A stretch of DNA of 64,000 bases from an uncultured Lachnospiraceae bacterium (GCA_947567595.1 CANOMQ010000017.1:1-64000); one strand, 5' to 3'; positions 8,654 to 17,932 are shown, counted from the stretch's first letter. Translations and numbers: made by a program. Notes: generated from the sequence alone by a model not told the origin.

Positions 8654-10369
8654 TTAGCACTGCTCAACAAGCTTCCTCAACGCTGCAAGTGCCTCATCAG
8701 GAAGCTTATCATAACCTTCCTTCTTTGTCGCAAAGCCTTCTACTGCGTCAACACGGTTCTGCATAGCAGCCTTCAACGCGTCTGTATATGCCTTGTCATC
8801 CATGTTTGGCTTAAAGTCTGCTGTCTTGCCTGACCAGTCATACATAATCTCGATATCATCGAAGTTGCCCCACTTCTCGAAGTTTGCCTTTCCTTCAACG
8901 ATTGTCTCCAAAATTCCCAATGTATCGGCAGGTTTTACCTTTGTGCCCATGAAATCGCCTGTGTTTACGATGTAGCAGTCTACGTTCTTCTCCTCAACAA
9001 GCTTCTTGAACTTCTCATAATCGTGTACCAAAGGATATGTCCTGAACGGATTTGCGTAAGGAACGATACGCAGTGCGTTCAAGTCCGTACCAGCCGCAAC
9101 ACGCTCTGCCGTGGAAGTCTTTGTTGCAAGTGTTGCACCCATAACAGACGCAAGCGCTGCACCCTTTAACTTCACTACAGGAGGAATGGTCGGATCCTTC
9201 ATAATCCAGAAAATTGCGTTTACAGGAGCGTCAATCTTGTCTACGCGGTTCGGAGACCATAATTTCGACTTGATTGCACGACCGTTGCCGTTTCTGATGT
9301 CCTCTGTAACGAGCTGGATTTTTCCGTTCTCGTCAAGCGTTGCCGAACAGTTCTGGGCTGACAATAAATACTCATTATCAGGACAGCCTGTCGGATAATC
9401 TGCCGTCTTATCAAAGTAGGTCGGCTCAAGTGCGATTGACGCGCAGGTATCTGTGTTGATGATGAATGCGTCATCATGAAGAACCTTGATTCCGCCGAAT
9501 GCATCATACTTTCCGCCGTGCTTTGCATGTGTCAGTGTTGACTTACCTGAGCCTGAAAGTCCGTAAACAGACGCAACGAACTTCTTGCCGCCGTCAAGCG
9601 AGTATTCCTTCTGTCCGCCGTGGCATGACGCATAGCCGTTTCTGTTTGCAAGTGCCCACGCCATTGTCAATGTGCCCTTCTTGTGCTCACCGAAATACTT
9701 CATACCAAGAATTGCAGCGCAGTTCTGGTTTGTATCGAAGTAGCACAGTGTCAAAGGATCGCTTAAGCAGCTATAGTCAACGTCCGGTGCCTCGTGGGGA
9801 GCCCACTGGGGATCTGAGAAGATATAGATATCCGGCTCTTTTCCGTCGCCTACAGGCTTTGAATTCTTGTACATCTTTACGTACTCATCAGACATATACT
9901 GGAAGTTAATCATCCAGTTATAAAGGAGGTTCTCCTCTCCTTCCGGAATGAGAAGGTGTGCCTTAACCATGAACTCCGGATCAAGACCTACGAAGCACTC
10001 TGCATGGTACATGGTCTTCCAGCGTGTCTCATAAACGGCATCCATAACAACCTTGTCAAGCTTTGCCTCGTCAACGCCCGGCTCGCCCTTAATGCGTCGC
10101 GCTGCTGCATAACGGCCTGTAACCGCACCGTCGTTGAACAGAAGAACCCTTGCGTCCTTCTCAAGACCAAATGTCTCGCCGTCCTTAATCTTCATGTCTG
10201 TAACAATTGTTCCCGGTGAGTTCTTTGCCAACTCATAGGCTTCCTTTAAAGTATTAACCTTAACAACATTATTTCCGTAGAACGCTGCCTCGATGATAGA
10301 ACGTGTCTTTGAAAATCCTACCTTGCCGGCACCGATCTCAGAAATGGGATAATACGCTTTTGTTGACAT
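8654..10369 (-). CDS. pckA: Phosphoenolpyruvate carboxykinase (ATP type)
   Basis: 571 residues. It interconverts oxaloacetate plus ATP with PEP, CO2 and ADP in the cytoplasm. Visible signatures are the PEPCK P-loop GLSGSGKST (canonical GLSGTGKTT) near 275, the metal/phosphate motif around HDDAFIINTD, and the C-terminal adenine-binding region with TSTAERV and RIVPYANPFRTYP. It is longer than the E. coli enzyme (about 540) and belongs to the divergent anaerobe-type branch. It has its own strong promoter and terminator, so it is a single-gene unit. In fermenters that fix CO2 it often runs in the carboxylating direction and gains ATP; with the oxaloacetate decarboxylase genes elsewhere in this window it would control C3/C4 flux. 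The fermentative direction is inference. Confidence 0.93.
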   Translation of the reverse strand: MSTKAYYPISEIGAGKVGFSKTRSIIEAAFYGNNVVKVNTLKEAYELAKNSPGTIVTDMKIKDGETFGLEKDARVLLFNDGAVTGRYAAARRIKGEPGVDEAKLDKVVMDAVYETRWKTMYHAECFVGLDPEFMVKAHLLIPEGEENLLYNWMINFQYMSDEYVKMYKNSKPVGDGKEPDIYIFSDPQWAPHEAPDVDYSCLSDPLTLCYFDTNQNCAAILGMKYFGEHKKGTLTMAWALANRNGYASCHGGQKEYSLDGGKKFVASVYGLSGSGKSTLTHAKHGGKYDAFGGIKVLHDDAFIINTDTCASIALEPTYFDKTADYPTGCPDNEYLLSAQNCSATLDENGKIQLVTEDIRNGNGRAIKSKLWSPNRVDKIDAPVNAIFWIMKDPTIPPVVKLKGAALASVMGATLATKTSTAERVAAGTDLNALRIVPYANPFRTYPLVHDYEKFKKLVEEKNVDCYIVNTGDFMGTKVKPADTLGILETIVEGKANFEKWGNFDDIEIMYDWSGKTADFKPNMDDKAYTDALKAAMQNRVDAVEGFATKKEGYDKLPDEALAALRKLVEQC

Positions 10370-10442
10370 ATAAAATCCTCCTTAGAATTAATATTTTGTA
10401 TTTCAAACCGCCAGTCGGCAGTTCTGATCACTTACATCTTTG

Positions 10443-10471
10443 ATTATCTCAAAAGCTTTGTAAAAAGTCAA
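10443..10471 (-). promoter_or_regulatory. Predicted sigma-A promoter of pckA
   Basis: Minus-strand TTGACT, 17-base spacer, GATAAT, giving a leader of about 65 bases before the pckA start. No riboswitch fold is evident in it. Confidence 0.7.
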
Positions 10472-10538
10472 TAAAATAAACATAAACTTCTAACATAATT
10501 TAGTAACAGTTTATAAACCGCCAAAAAATCCGCTCCTG

Positions 10539-12329
10539 CTATGCTTTTTCTATGGCACGCGTCGCATCTTTGAGCCGTTCGAGGTCTTTTCCTTCAAAAT
10601 ACGGCGACAGCTTTTCATAGACTGCCCTGTGGTATGCATTGAGCTTTTCCACATCTGCCGCCTCCATATACCTCGTGTCAACCGCGTCCAAATCAATCGG
10701 CACATAGGTCAGATGGCGAAAGCCCATAAACTGCCCATACTCATTTTTCTGCTCCTTGACTGTCTCCAAGATATTTTCCGTGCGGATACCGTGGCTTCCC
10801 TCAATATAAATCCCCGGCTCGTCGGAGACAATCATGCCTTCCTCAAACACCGCTTCCTTTTGTTCCGGCTTATACTGCCAGCGCAGGTTCTGCGGTCCCT
10901 CGTGGACGTTCAGGATATAGCCGATACCATGCCCCGTGCCATGCTTATAGTCAAGACCGCAATCCCACAACGGCTGTCTTGCGATAATGTCAAGATTGCG
11001 CCCCGTGCAGCCATACAAAAACTTCGTGTCGGCAAGGCGCAGCATTGCGCACGCCACCTTTGTAAAGTGCATTTTCTGCTCATCGGAAAGTGTCCCAAGC
11101 GCAATGGTTCTTGTCACGTCCGTTGTCGCGCCCCGGTATTGACTTCCCGAGTCAACAAGATAGAACCCTTCTGCCAAAATCCGGGCACTTTGTTCCTGAG
11201 ACGCACTGTAATGCGCCATCGCGGCATTTTCCTGATACGCGCTGATAGTCTCAAAGGACAGGTCGAGAAAGCCTTCGATTTCGGCGCGCATGGCGTCAAG
11301 CTTCTTTGCCGCGTCATACTCATTGATTGGCACACTGCCCGCGTTCTCCTTCATCCAAAACAAAAACCGCGTAAGCACGACACTGTCAAGCAGGTAAAAT
11401 TTCCGAATGTGCTCAAGCTCAACCGGTGTCTTTGCCGCCTTCAAAAGCGTTGTCGGGTTTTCCAAATCAACCAAATCGCCCCGTTTTTCAATGAGCTTGT
11501 ATAAAAAGTAATTGATATCTTCTCCCGAATACCATATCGTTCCATTGATTTCACACTGCTCTAAATATTGCGCAAGCTCAGCGTATTCCTTTACGATAAC
11601 GCCATTTTGGGCAAAGTACTGTTGCGTCTCCTGCGTCAGTGCCTCTTTTTGCAGAAACAGCACCGCGCTGTCCTTTGACACAAAGGTGTAGGAAAGTGCA
11701 ACCGGATTGCAGTCCACATCATTTGCGCGGATATTGTAGAGCCACATGATGTCGTCAAGCTTTGAAATAAGAAGATGTCCTGCCTTCTGTTCGTCCATTT
11801 TTTCCCGCACGCGTGCAAGCTTTTCAGACACGCTCATGCCACAGTCCGTTTCGGAAACAATCCATATTTTTGTCGCCGGAAGCGGCGGGCGTTCCTTCCA
11901 AATCGCGTCTGCCACATCTTTTTCATAGGAAAGTGTAAACTGTTTTTCAAGCTTTTTCCCAAACGCAGCGTCTAATACCCTTCCGTCAAATCCGACGACC
12001 TGACCTTCCTTTACGTTCTTCTCAAGATATTCCTCGATTGTGGGAACACCCTCCTCCGCCATTTTATATAAGGTAATTTCCGAGCCCGCAAGCTGTGCCT
12101 GTGCCTGCACAAAATAGCGTCCGTCCGTCCAAAGCCCCGCCTCGTACGCGCTTACGACAAGGGTTCCCGCCGAGCCTGTAAAGCCGGAAAGAAAACTCCT
12201 CACCTTAAAGTGGTCGCCCACATACTCGGAGTTGTGAAAATCCGCAGTCGGCACAAGATAAAAGTCAATGCCTTCTTTTTTTAGAAGTGTGCGAAGCGTT
12301 TCAATTCTTGCCTTTGCCAAACTTTCCAT
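10539..12329 (-). CDS. Aminopeptidase P family (M24B) Xaa-Pro peptidase
   Basis: 596 residues, with two creatinase-like N-terminal domains and a C-terminal pita-bread M24 domain. Metal ligands are in DSGSQYRGATTDVTRT near 393, in the HGTGHGIGYILNVHEG stretch near 460, and in SDEPGIYIEG and IRTENI. This length matches the long eukaryote-like APP branch, not E. coli PepP (441). It would remove N-terminal residues before proline in peptides. Last gene of the thrC operon: its ATG lies right at the end of deoC. Confidence 0.9.
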   Translation of the reverse strand: MESLAKARIETLRTLLKKEGIDFYLVPTADFHNSEYVGDHFKVRSFLSGFTGSAGTLVVSAYEAGLWTDGRYFVQAQAQLAGSEITLYKMAEEGVPTIEEYLEKNVKEGQVVGFDGRVLDAAFGKKLEKQFTLSYEKDVADAIWKERPPLPATKIWIVSETDCGMSVSEKLARVREKMDEQKAGHLLISKLDDIMWLYNIRANDVDCNPVALSYTFVSKDSAVLFLQKEALTQETQQYFAQNGVIVKEYAELAQYLEQCEINGTIWYSGEDINYFLYKLIEKRGDLVDLENPTTLLKAAKTPVELEHIRKFYLLDSVVLTRFLFWMKENAGSVPINEYDAAKKLDAMRAEIEGFLDLSFETISAYQENAAMAHYSASQEQSARILAEGFYLVDSGSQYRGATTDVTRTIALGTLSDEQKMHFTKVACAMLRLADTKFLYGCTGRNLDIIARQPLWDCGLDYKHGTGHGIGYILNVHEGPQNLRWQYKPEQKEAVFEEGMIVSDEPGIYIEGSHGIRTENILETVKEQKNEYGQFMGFRHLTYVPIDLDAVDTRYMEAADVEKLNAYHRAVYEKLSPYFEGKDLERLKDATRAIEKA

Positions 12330-12330
12330 A

Positions 12331-12996
12331 TCAATACCCCTGCGCCTGCGCTCCCTGAAGCATTCCGACTGCCGATGATGTTCCGATTCGGTCGCAGCCC
12401 TCCTCCAAAAACAGGATTAAATCCTCCTTTGTCTTAACGCCGCCTGCCGCCTTCATCTTTACGTCTGGCCCGATATGCGCCTTAAACAGCCGGATATCGT
12501 CAATCGTCGCGCCTGCCGTTCCAAATCCGGTCGAGGTCTTGATATAGTCGGCACCCGCGTTTGTCACCGCCTTGCACATGGCAATTTTTTCTTCCTCGGT
12601 CAGAAAACAGGTCTCAATGATAACCTTTAAAATGTGGTTTCCACATGCCTTTTTGAGCGTGCGGATTTCTTCCTCCACCTTATCAAACGCGCCGTTTTTC
12701 ACGTCGCTGATGTTGACAACCATGTCAACCTCATTGCAGCCGTCCAAAAGCGCCTGCTCCACCTCCGCGACCTTTGCAGCCGTTACGCTGTAGCCAAGCG
12801 GAAAGCCCACAACCGTGCAGATATTGATTTTATCACCATATTTGTCATTCACCCTTTTTATGTACGCGGGCGGGATACACACGGACGCAGTCTGATACTG
12901 CACTGCCTCGTCGCAGAGCTTTTCAATGTCCTCCCACTTTGCAAACGGTTTTAGCTGTGTGTGGTCAATATGCTTTAAAATTTCCTGATCTGTCAT
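12331..12996 (-). CDS. deoC: Deoxyribose-phosphate aldolase
   Basis: 221 residues. It cleaves 2-deoxyribose-5-phosphate to glyceraldehyde-3-phosphate and acetaldehyde in nucleoside catabolism. Landmarks are HIDHTQLKP near the N-terminus, VIIETCFLT near 127, the Schiff-base Lys in DYIKTSTGF near 156 and MKAAGGVKT near 189. A start at 12996 has GGAGG at good spacing; an in-frame ATG at 13011 is the alternative. It is placed between a small membrane protein and a peptidase, away from other deo genes. Confidence 0.93.
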   Translation of the reverse strand: MTDQEILKHIDHTQLKPFAKWEDIEKLCDEAVQYQTASVCIPPAYIKRVNDKYGDKINICTVVGFPLGYSVTAAKVAEVEQALLDGCNEVDMVVNISDVKNGAFDKVEEEIRTLKKACGNHILKVIIETCFLTEEEKIAMCKAVTNAGADYIKTSTGFGTAGATIDDIRLFKAHIGPDVKMKAAGGVKTKEDLILFLEEGCDRIGTSSAVGMLQGAQAQGY

Positions 12997-13023
12997 TTTC
13001 ATACCCTCCATTTCTTCCTTCTA

Positions 13024-13371
13024 TTATTTTTCACCTACCAGATACTTGCGCTGTGCCTTCATCAGCAGCATTCCATATACAAGGATAACCACAACCTCAA
13101 CGAGATTGATAATCATATCCGCCATCGGATAAGCCGCCAAAAGCTCAAGCGAACCGATTGCGCCGGACGCCAAGAGCAGCACCCCGGTCGCAAAGGTGAG
13201 CGGAAAGGTCGCCTTGATAAATCCTTCGGGGTCATGCGCCCTTTCGATTGGAAAGTTTTTCCCGACAAGCATTTCCGGTATCTTTTTATTGCTTTTCATC
13301 TGTATCGCCCAGTACAACATGTAAATCCCACATGCCATAATGAGGATATTTAAAATCATGTCAAAACCCAT
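13024..13371 (-). CDS. Small membrane protein, function unknown
   Basis: 115 residues with three likely membrane helices (about 4-22, 55-75 and 85-105) and a short hydrophilic loop. No motif was recognised. It sits 26 bases after thrC and 27 before the deoC start, so it is co-transcribed. The sequence alone does not show whether it serves threonine metabolism or is a passenger. Confidence 0.8.
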   Translation of the reverse strand: MGFDMILNILIMACGIYMLYWAIQMKSNKKIPEMLVGKNFPIERAHDPEGFIKATFPLTFATGVLLLASGAIGSLELLAAYPMADMIINLVEVVVILVYGMLLMKAQRKYLVGEK

Positions 13372-13397
13372 CTATCATTCCTCTTTTGCCCGCGCAA

Positions 13398-14888
13398 TTA
13401 TTCCATTCCAAGGGACTTCATCACGACGGTTTTCATCTCTTCCTTATCACATACCGTATCATGCAGTACCGGAGCGGTGCGGATTTCCTCAATCGCCTTT
13501 GGCACGCTCACATTCGCAAGCTTCGATAGCTCGTCAACCAGCTCAAAATCGCCCATCGCGTCGTACTTTGCGTCAATGGCATTCATGACGCTTCTTGTAA
13601 ACTTAAACGGACTTGCCGTTGACGCAAGCACGGTCTTTGTGTTGTCGCCTGTCGCCTTCTGATATTTCTTTAACACCGCCGACGCTACCGCCGTGTGCGT
13701 GTCAATGATATAGCCTGTCTTTTCGTATAAATCGTGAATGGTCTGTGCCGTCTCCTGCTCCGTTGCATAGCCGCCGTAAAAGTCTGCCATTTTTTCCCTC
13801 ATATCGGCAGTGATTTCATATCTGCCTTCCGCCGACAGGGACTTCATCAGCATATCGTTTTTCGCCGCGTCCGCGCCTGCTGTTATGTAAACGAGACGCT
13901 CAAGATTGCTCGAAATGAGAATGTCCATCGAAGGCGAGCTTGTCAGCACAAATTCCCTGTTTTTATCATACACACCCGTCTCAAAAAAGTCGTAAAGCAC
14001 CTTATTTTCATTGGACGCGCAAATCAGCTTTGCAATCGGCACACCCATCTGCTTTGCAAAATATGCCGCCAAAATATTTCCGAAATTTCCGGTCGGTACG
14101 GTCACGTTGATCTGCTCACCGTCCGCAAGCTTTCCTTCGCCAAGAAGCTGCGCGTATGCGTACACATAATAAACCACCTGCGGGACAAGCCTTCCGATGT
14201 TGATGGAATTGGCGGAAGAAAACTGGAAGCCTGCCTTGTCCATCACTTCGGCAAGCGCCTTATCGCCAAAAATCTGCTTCACGCCCGTCTGCGCGTCGTC
14301 AAAATTGCCTGTAATCCCTACGACAAAGGTATTGTCCCCCTTCTGCGTCACCATCTGCTTTTCCTGTATCGGGCTTACGCCGTTTTTGGGGTAAAATACG
14401 ATAATTCTCGTCCCTTTTACATCTGCAAAGCCCGCAAGCGCCGCTTTTCCGGTATCACCGCTGGTCGCCGTGAGAATGACAATCTCATTTTTTACCTGAT
14501 TTTTCTTTGCGGAGGTAATCAGAAGATGGGGCAGAATTGAGAGCGCCATGTCCTTAAACGCAATCGTCGCGCCGTGAAACAGCTCCAAATAGTAGGTTCC
14601 GTCTGCCGTGACCAATGGGGCAATCGCCTCCGTGTCAAATTTTGTATCGTAAGCCTTGTTGATACAGTCCTTAAGCTCCTCCTGCGTAAAGTCCGTAAAA
14701 AACAGCTTCATCACCTCATAGGCTGTTTCCTGATACGTCATTTTGGAAAGCTCCCGAAGGCTCTTGTCCAGCTTTGGGATATTGCATGGCACATATAATC
14801 CGCCGTCGTCCGCAAGTCCCTTTAAAATCGCCTGTGACGCCGTAACCGGCTCTGAATTGCTCCTTGTGCTTTTGTAAAGTAAATTCAT
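13398..14888 (-). CDS. thrC: Threonine synthase
   Basis: 496 residues, PLP-dependent; converts O-phosphohomoserine to threonine. The PLP lysine is in ATIAFKDMALSI near 110, and the phosphate-binding loop is in TSGDTGKAAL near 145. The N-terminal YKSTRS with GGLYVP near 31 matches the long fungal/E. coli-type class. First gene of an operon with the small membrane protein, deoC and the M24 peptidase. A clear sigma-A promoter precedes it, and the leader shows no T-box consensus. Confidence 0.94.
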   Translation of the reverse strand: MNLLYKSTRSNSEPVTASQAILKGLADDGGLYVPCNIPKLDKSLRELSKMTYQETAYEVMKLFFTDFTQEELKDCINKAYDTKFDTEAIAPLVTADGTYYLELFHGATIAFKDMALSILPHLLITSAKKNQVKNEIVILTATSGDTGKAALAGFADVKGTRIIVFYPKNGVSPIQEKQMVTQKGDNTFVVGITGNFDDAQTGVKQIFGDKALAEVMDKAGFQFSSANSINIGRLVPQVVYYVYAYAQLLGEGKLADGEQINVTVPTGNFGNILAAYFAKQMGVPIAKLICASNENKVLYDFFETGVYDKNREFVLTSSPSMDILISSNLERLVYITAGADAAKNDMLMKSLSAEGRYEITADMREKMADFYGGYATEQETAQTIHDLYEKTGYIIDTHTAVASAVLKKYQKATGDNTKTVLASTASPFKFTRSVMNAIDAKYDAMGDFELVDELSKLANVSVPKAIEEIRTAPVLHDTVCDKEEMKTVVMKSLGME

Positions 14889-14948
14889 TTCATTTCTCCT
14901 CTAAACATGCATTGTTTTCATCATTTTGTGCCAAAAAGCACTGACCTA

Positions 14949-14977
14949 AGTATAGCATAGTATTTTTTCAACTTCAA
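14949..14977 (-). promoter_or_regulatory. Predicted sigma-A promoter of the thrC operon
   Basis: Minus-strand TTGAAG, 17-base spacer, TATACT. The leader is about 55 bases, too short for a T-box. Confidence 0.7.
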
Positions 14978-14993
14978 TCATTCGTGCAAAATT

Positions 14994-15569
14994 CTATCGT
15001 TTAAAAAAATCATGCCCGCCATAGGAAAACAGATAGACCAAATTACTGTCAAACCACTGCGCATTTTGGGGTTCGGCATATTTTCGCGCCATAAAAAAGA
15101 GCGCCCCCTGTGAGACATCTTCGCCGTAAAGCGCACTGTACACCGCCTCCCTCGTGTCCTCTGAAATCTTCACCTGATAAATCGTCCCGTTGGAAACCGG
15201 GGAAAACTGCGTCACGTTGCGTTTTCTCTGAAATACGACATCGGTAATGTTATCGGGAAATTTCGCACTTTTCACACGGTTGATTACGACGTTTGCCACA
15301 AGCAGCTTTCCCGTCCTGTCTTCACCGCCAGCCTCCGCCTGCACAATCCGCATCAGGTTTTCAACGTCTTCGTTCGTCGCCGAGATACAATACGCCGGTT
15401 CAATCGTATCATAGGTAATCACCCGCTCTAGGGACTGGAACTGTTCCACCTGAACCTGCGTCGTTACGGCGCTGCTGTTGGCTTTTACCTCCATTCCTCT
15501 TGAAAACACAATCATTCCCGCACAAATCATATTGACAAAGAATAATAGAATATAGCTTTTTGCATACAT
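14994..15569 (-). CDS. Secreted cell-wall hydrolase, SleB-like (Hydrolase_2)
   Basis: 191 residues with an N-terminal hydrophobic signal/anchor (about 4-22) and a C-terminal domain of about 125 residues. That domain begins LMRIVQAEAGGEDRTGK and continues VANVVINRV, the start of the SleB catalytic domain with its Glu. SleB family enzymes are lytic transglycosylases acting on spore-cortex or vegetative peptidoglycan. No separate peptidoglycan-binding domain is present, so this is a short form closer to CwlJ/YkvT-type proteins. It lies alone between thrC and the AP2 gene. Confidence 0.87.
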   Translation of the reverse strand: MYAKSYILLFFVNMICAGMIVFSRGMEVKANSSAVTTQVQVEQFQSLERVITYDTIEPAYCISATNEDVENLMRIVQAEAGGEDRTGKLLVANVVINRVKSAKFPDNITDVVFQRKRNVTQFSPVSNGTIYQVKISEDTREAVYSALYGEDVSQGALFFMARKYAEPQNAQWFDSNLVYLFSYGGHDFFKR

Positions 15570-15667
15570 CGTTTCTATTTTCTACCCTTCCTTTCTTTTC
15601 ATTATGGTAAACCTACACTGCACCTCTTATTAATTTATTCGCTTGTCCTTAAAAAAATTCATATTTT

Positions 15668-15696
15668 TTTACATTTTGAAAAAAATATGTTATATT
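15668..15696 (+). promoter_or_regulatory. Predicted sigma-A promoter of the AP2-like gene
   Basis: Plus-strand TTTACA, 17-base spacer, TATATT in a very AT-rich stretch, about 70 bases before the start codon. Confidence 0.5.
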
Positions 15697-15767
15697 TGTT
15701 TTATATTTTTGTAAGATTTAAAAAATACAGACATTGTTTACAGACCACGGAAAGGTATGCTATTGCA

Positions 15768-16553
15768 ATGCAAAAAGGAGTCTTTATAGCAACAAAAAAA
15801 GACGGTACGGTCTATTACCGCGCGTCCATTACCTATAAAAAAAAGCACATCAGTCTTGGAGGCTTTCAGACAAAACATGACGCTGCGCTTGCATATCATG
15901 AAGCGAACCGCCTGATTAACACGCCCGCGCTTACCATAAACCATCATTACGACGAGTCTCCCTTGCCGTTTGAAAAATGGGTGGTTCTTTTGAACTATCG
16001 GGATAACGGCATTTATTTTAGTACGCCGATTTATGCAAGGAATAAATTTTTTGATTATTATTTATCTCCTTCACTTGTTTTAAAATTTGATATTGATGAT
16101 TTGTTTTACTATTCCTCCCACAAAATCATGCAGCGGGGCGGGCATCTTTTTGTGGCGGATTACGGTATGCAGGTCAATATTTTAAGCCGCTATGGTATCC
16201 GAAGCTTTGCTGTCGCGGGAAAAGACTATCTTTTCTTAAATGGCGACGACACGGATTTCCGACATGAAAACCTTCAGATTGTCAACCACTATCAGGGTGT
16301 ATCGGAGGTCACATATCATGGCAAAAAAAAATACAGGGCACGTATCAACGTGCCCGGGTATTTTATCATCGGTCATTATTCGTCGGAAATCGACGCCGCG
16401 ATTGCCTATAATAAAGCAATTGACATTTTAAGGAAAAACGGTGTGAAGAAAAACTATACGCCCAACTACATAGAAGGCTTATCTCCTGCCATCTATGCTG
16501 AAATCTATTCCCACCTTAAGATTTCCGAAAAAATCATAAACTATCGGCTGTAG
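15768..16553 (+). CDS. AP2-domain protein with degenerate HNH-like core
   Basis: 261 residues from the ATG preceded by GGAAAGG; an upstream in-frame ATG at 15687 lies next to the -10 and is rejected. An AP2/ERF-like DNA-binding module lies at about 1-50 (YYRASITYKKKHISLGGF, then AALAYHEANRLI). A second copy lies near 180-230 (KYRARINVPGYFIIGHY, then AIAYNKAIDIL). Between them FLNGDDTDFRHENLQIVN matches the C-terminal half of HNH homing endonucleases, but the catalytic His pair is not visible. It is probably a homing-endonuclease relative that has lost cutting activity. One of only three plus-strand genes here; its 3' end overlaps the convergent GH25 gene by 13 bases. Confidence 0.8.
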   Translation: MQKGVFIATKKDGTVYYRASITYKKKHISLGGFQTKHDAALAYHEANRLINTPALTINHHYDESPLPFEKWVVLLNYRDNGIYFSTPIYARNKFFDYYLSPSLVLKFDIDDLFYYSSHKIMQRGGHLFVADYGMQVNILSRYGIRSFAVAGKDYLFLNGDDTDFRHENLQIVNHYQGVSEVTYHGKKKYRARINVPGYFIIGHYSSEIDAAIAYNKAIDILRKNGVKKNYTPNYIEGLSPAIYAEIYSHLKISEKIINYRL

Positions 16554-17824
16554 TCTTTAAAGCTCATGCTCATCGCCACTTTTCCTGACGCGCCGTTTAT
16601 GCTTGCATTCGACTCGTACTGCCACATGCCAAATTCATACGGGTAATCCGGCTCCTTGCTGTCCTGCGCATACCACACGTCATAGTCGCTCAAACGCTCC
16701 ATATCAACCATTGTGAGCAGCCATTCCTTGTCGCCGTAAATCATTGCATGGTAGCCATCGTCATACACCCTGTCCAAAAAGGCTTTTGCGATGGAAGTCC
16801 TATCCTCGATGTCAAGCGCCTCTATCCGTGCCATATCATTTTCAACATTTTCCATTACAAATGCAACCGGATATTTTACATCATAGTCAGCAATCGCATC
16901 TAACAGCTCATCTGCCTCCTCGCGCGCCTCTGATTTATTGACTGCCTGCGAGCAGAAATAAACGCCGATATCAAGCCCTGCCTTCTTTGCCGCCTTTAGA
17001 TTATCCTTGAATTTTTCGTCAAATACAATATTTCCGCTGCTGTAGCCCCGTGCGCCGATTTTAATCATCACAAAGTCGCAGCCTGCCTTTTTTAATTTGG
17101 AGAAATCAACGTCTCCCTGATTTGCAGAAATGTCCGCGCCGCATTTTGAGACGATTTTTCCTTCCTCATAATAATTCATCACCGGCTTTTGGTATTTCAG
17201 ATTGGCGTAATTATAATCATTCCTCTCCAGCTCGGAGCTGATATCCACCCACTCCTTTGTCCCGTCGGTGTGCTTTACCTGTATGCGTCCGTCCGCGTAT
17301 TTGTCGTCGCTGTCGTCCTTCTTTTTGTCCTCGTCGTCTTTTTCGTCCTTGATGTTTTCCTTATCCGGCTTGTCATAAACCGAGGTCTTTCCGTTTGCAA
17401 GCTCGTCAGCGGTAGCCGCCTTATCACCCGAAGATTCCTCGGAAGAGCCTTCTATCACCGTCTCCCCGGTTGTCTGATTTTTCACCGTGCCGTTATTTTT
17501 ATTGGACTTTGAGCCACCCTTTTCGCGTCCTGTGTCGGGGAGCGTCCAAATGTCAAGGTCGTCAGAGGTCAGTTTGTTTTCCGAAATGACCGTCGCTGTC
17601 CCTCCGGTTGACGGATTGCCCGACTGTGCAGTCTGCGCGTCCCGCTGCGCCACTGCCGCCGCATATCCGCTGCCGTCATTCTTGCTTTTGCCGCTGTTCG
17701 CCCAAAAGACAAGCGCCGTCACGGCAAGAACGACCACGGACATAATCAGCACCATATAAACATAGACCATATTTGAGCCTGAACCATGCTCCTCCTCATA
17801 GTAACCGTCGTTTTGCAGTTTCAT
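16541..17824 (-). CDS. Membrane-anchored GH25 lysozyme (muramidase)
   Basis: About 427 residues: a short cytoplasmic N-terminus, one membrane helix (about 20-42), a low-complexity Ser/Lys/Asp-rich spacer (about 45-200), then a GH25 domain starting at CGADISANQGDVDFSKLK with FVMIKIGARGY and DIGVYFCSQA. The usual DXE catalytic pattern appears changed: where most members have FVDVE this protein reads FVMENVEND, keeping the Glu. GH25 enzymes cleave the MurNAc-GlcNAc bond of peptidoglycan. The start at 17824 has GGGGG six bases upstream. No choline- or wall-binding repeats are seen. Confidence 0.87.
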   Translation of the reverse strand: MKLQNDGYYEEEHGSGSNMVYVYMVLIMSVVVLAVTALVFWANSGKSKNDGSGYAAAVAQRDAQTAQSGNPSTGGTATVISENKLTSDDLDIWTLPDTGREKGGSKSNKNNGTVKNQTTGETVIEGSSEESSGDKAATADELANGKTSVYDKPDKENIKDEKDDEDKKKDDSDDKYADGRIQVKHTDGTKEWVDISSELERNDYNYANLKYQKPVMNYYEEGKIVSKCGADISANQGDVDFSKLKKAGCDFVMIKIGARGYSSGNIVFDEKFKDNLKAAKKAGLDIGVYFCSQAVNKSEAREEADELLDAIADYDVKYPVAFVMENVENDMARIEALDIEDRTSIAKAFLDRVYDDGYHAMIYGDKEWLLTMVDMERLSDYDVWYAQDSKEPDYPYEFGMWQYESNASINGASGKVAMSMSFKDYSR

Positions 17825-17866
17825 AATCATCCCCCGTTTAACTTAACATAATATATTTACAATTGT

Positions 17867-17895
17867 ATTATAATATATTCGGAGAACAATTTCAA
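17867..17895 (-). promoter_or_regulatory. Predicted sigma-A promoter of the GH25 gene
   Basis: Minus-strand TTGAAA, 17-base spacer, TATAAT, about 40 bases before the start. Confidence 0.7.
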
Positions 17896-17932
17896 TTATT
17901 TTCTTTATTTTTTATACAAATTGTGAAATTTG

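Noticed and set aside
9499-9909. Plus-strand frame of 136 codons
   Set aside because: Shadow of pckA on the other strand; no ribosome site or recognisable protein features.
14889-14993. T-box or riboswitch before thrC
   Set aside because: The leader is about 55 bases and has no specifier loop, GGTGG-type T-box sequence or terminator.
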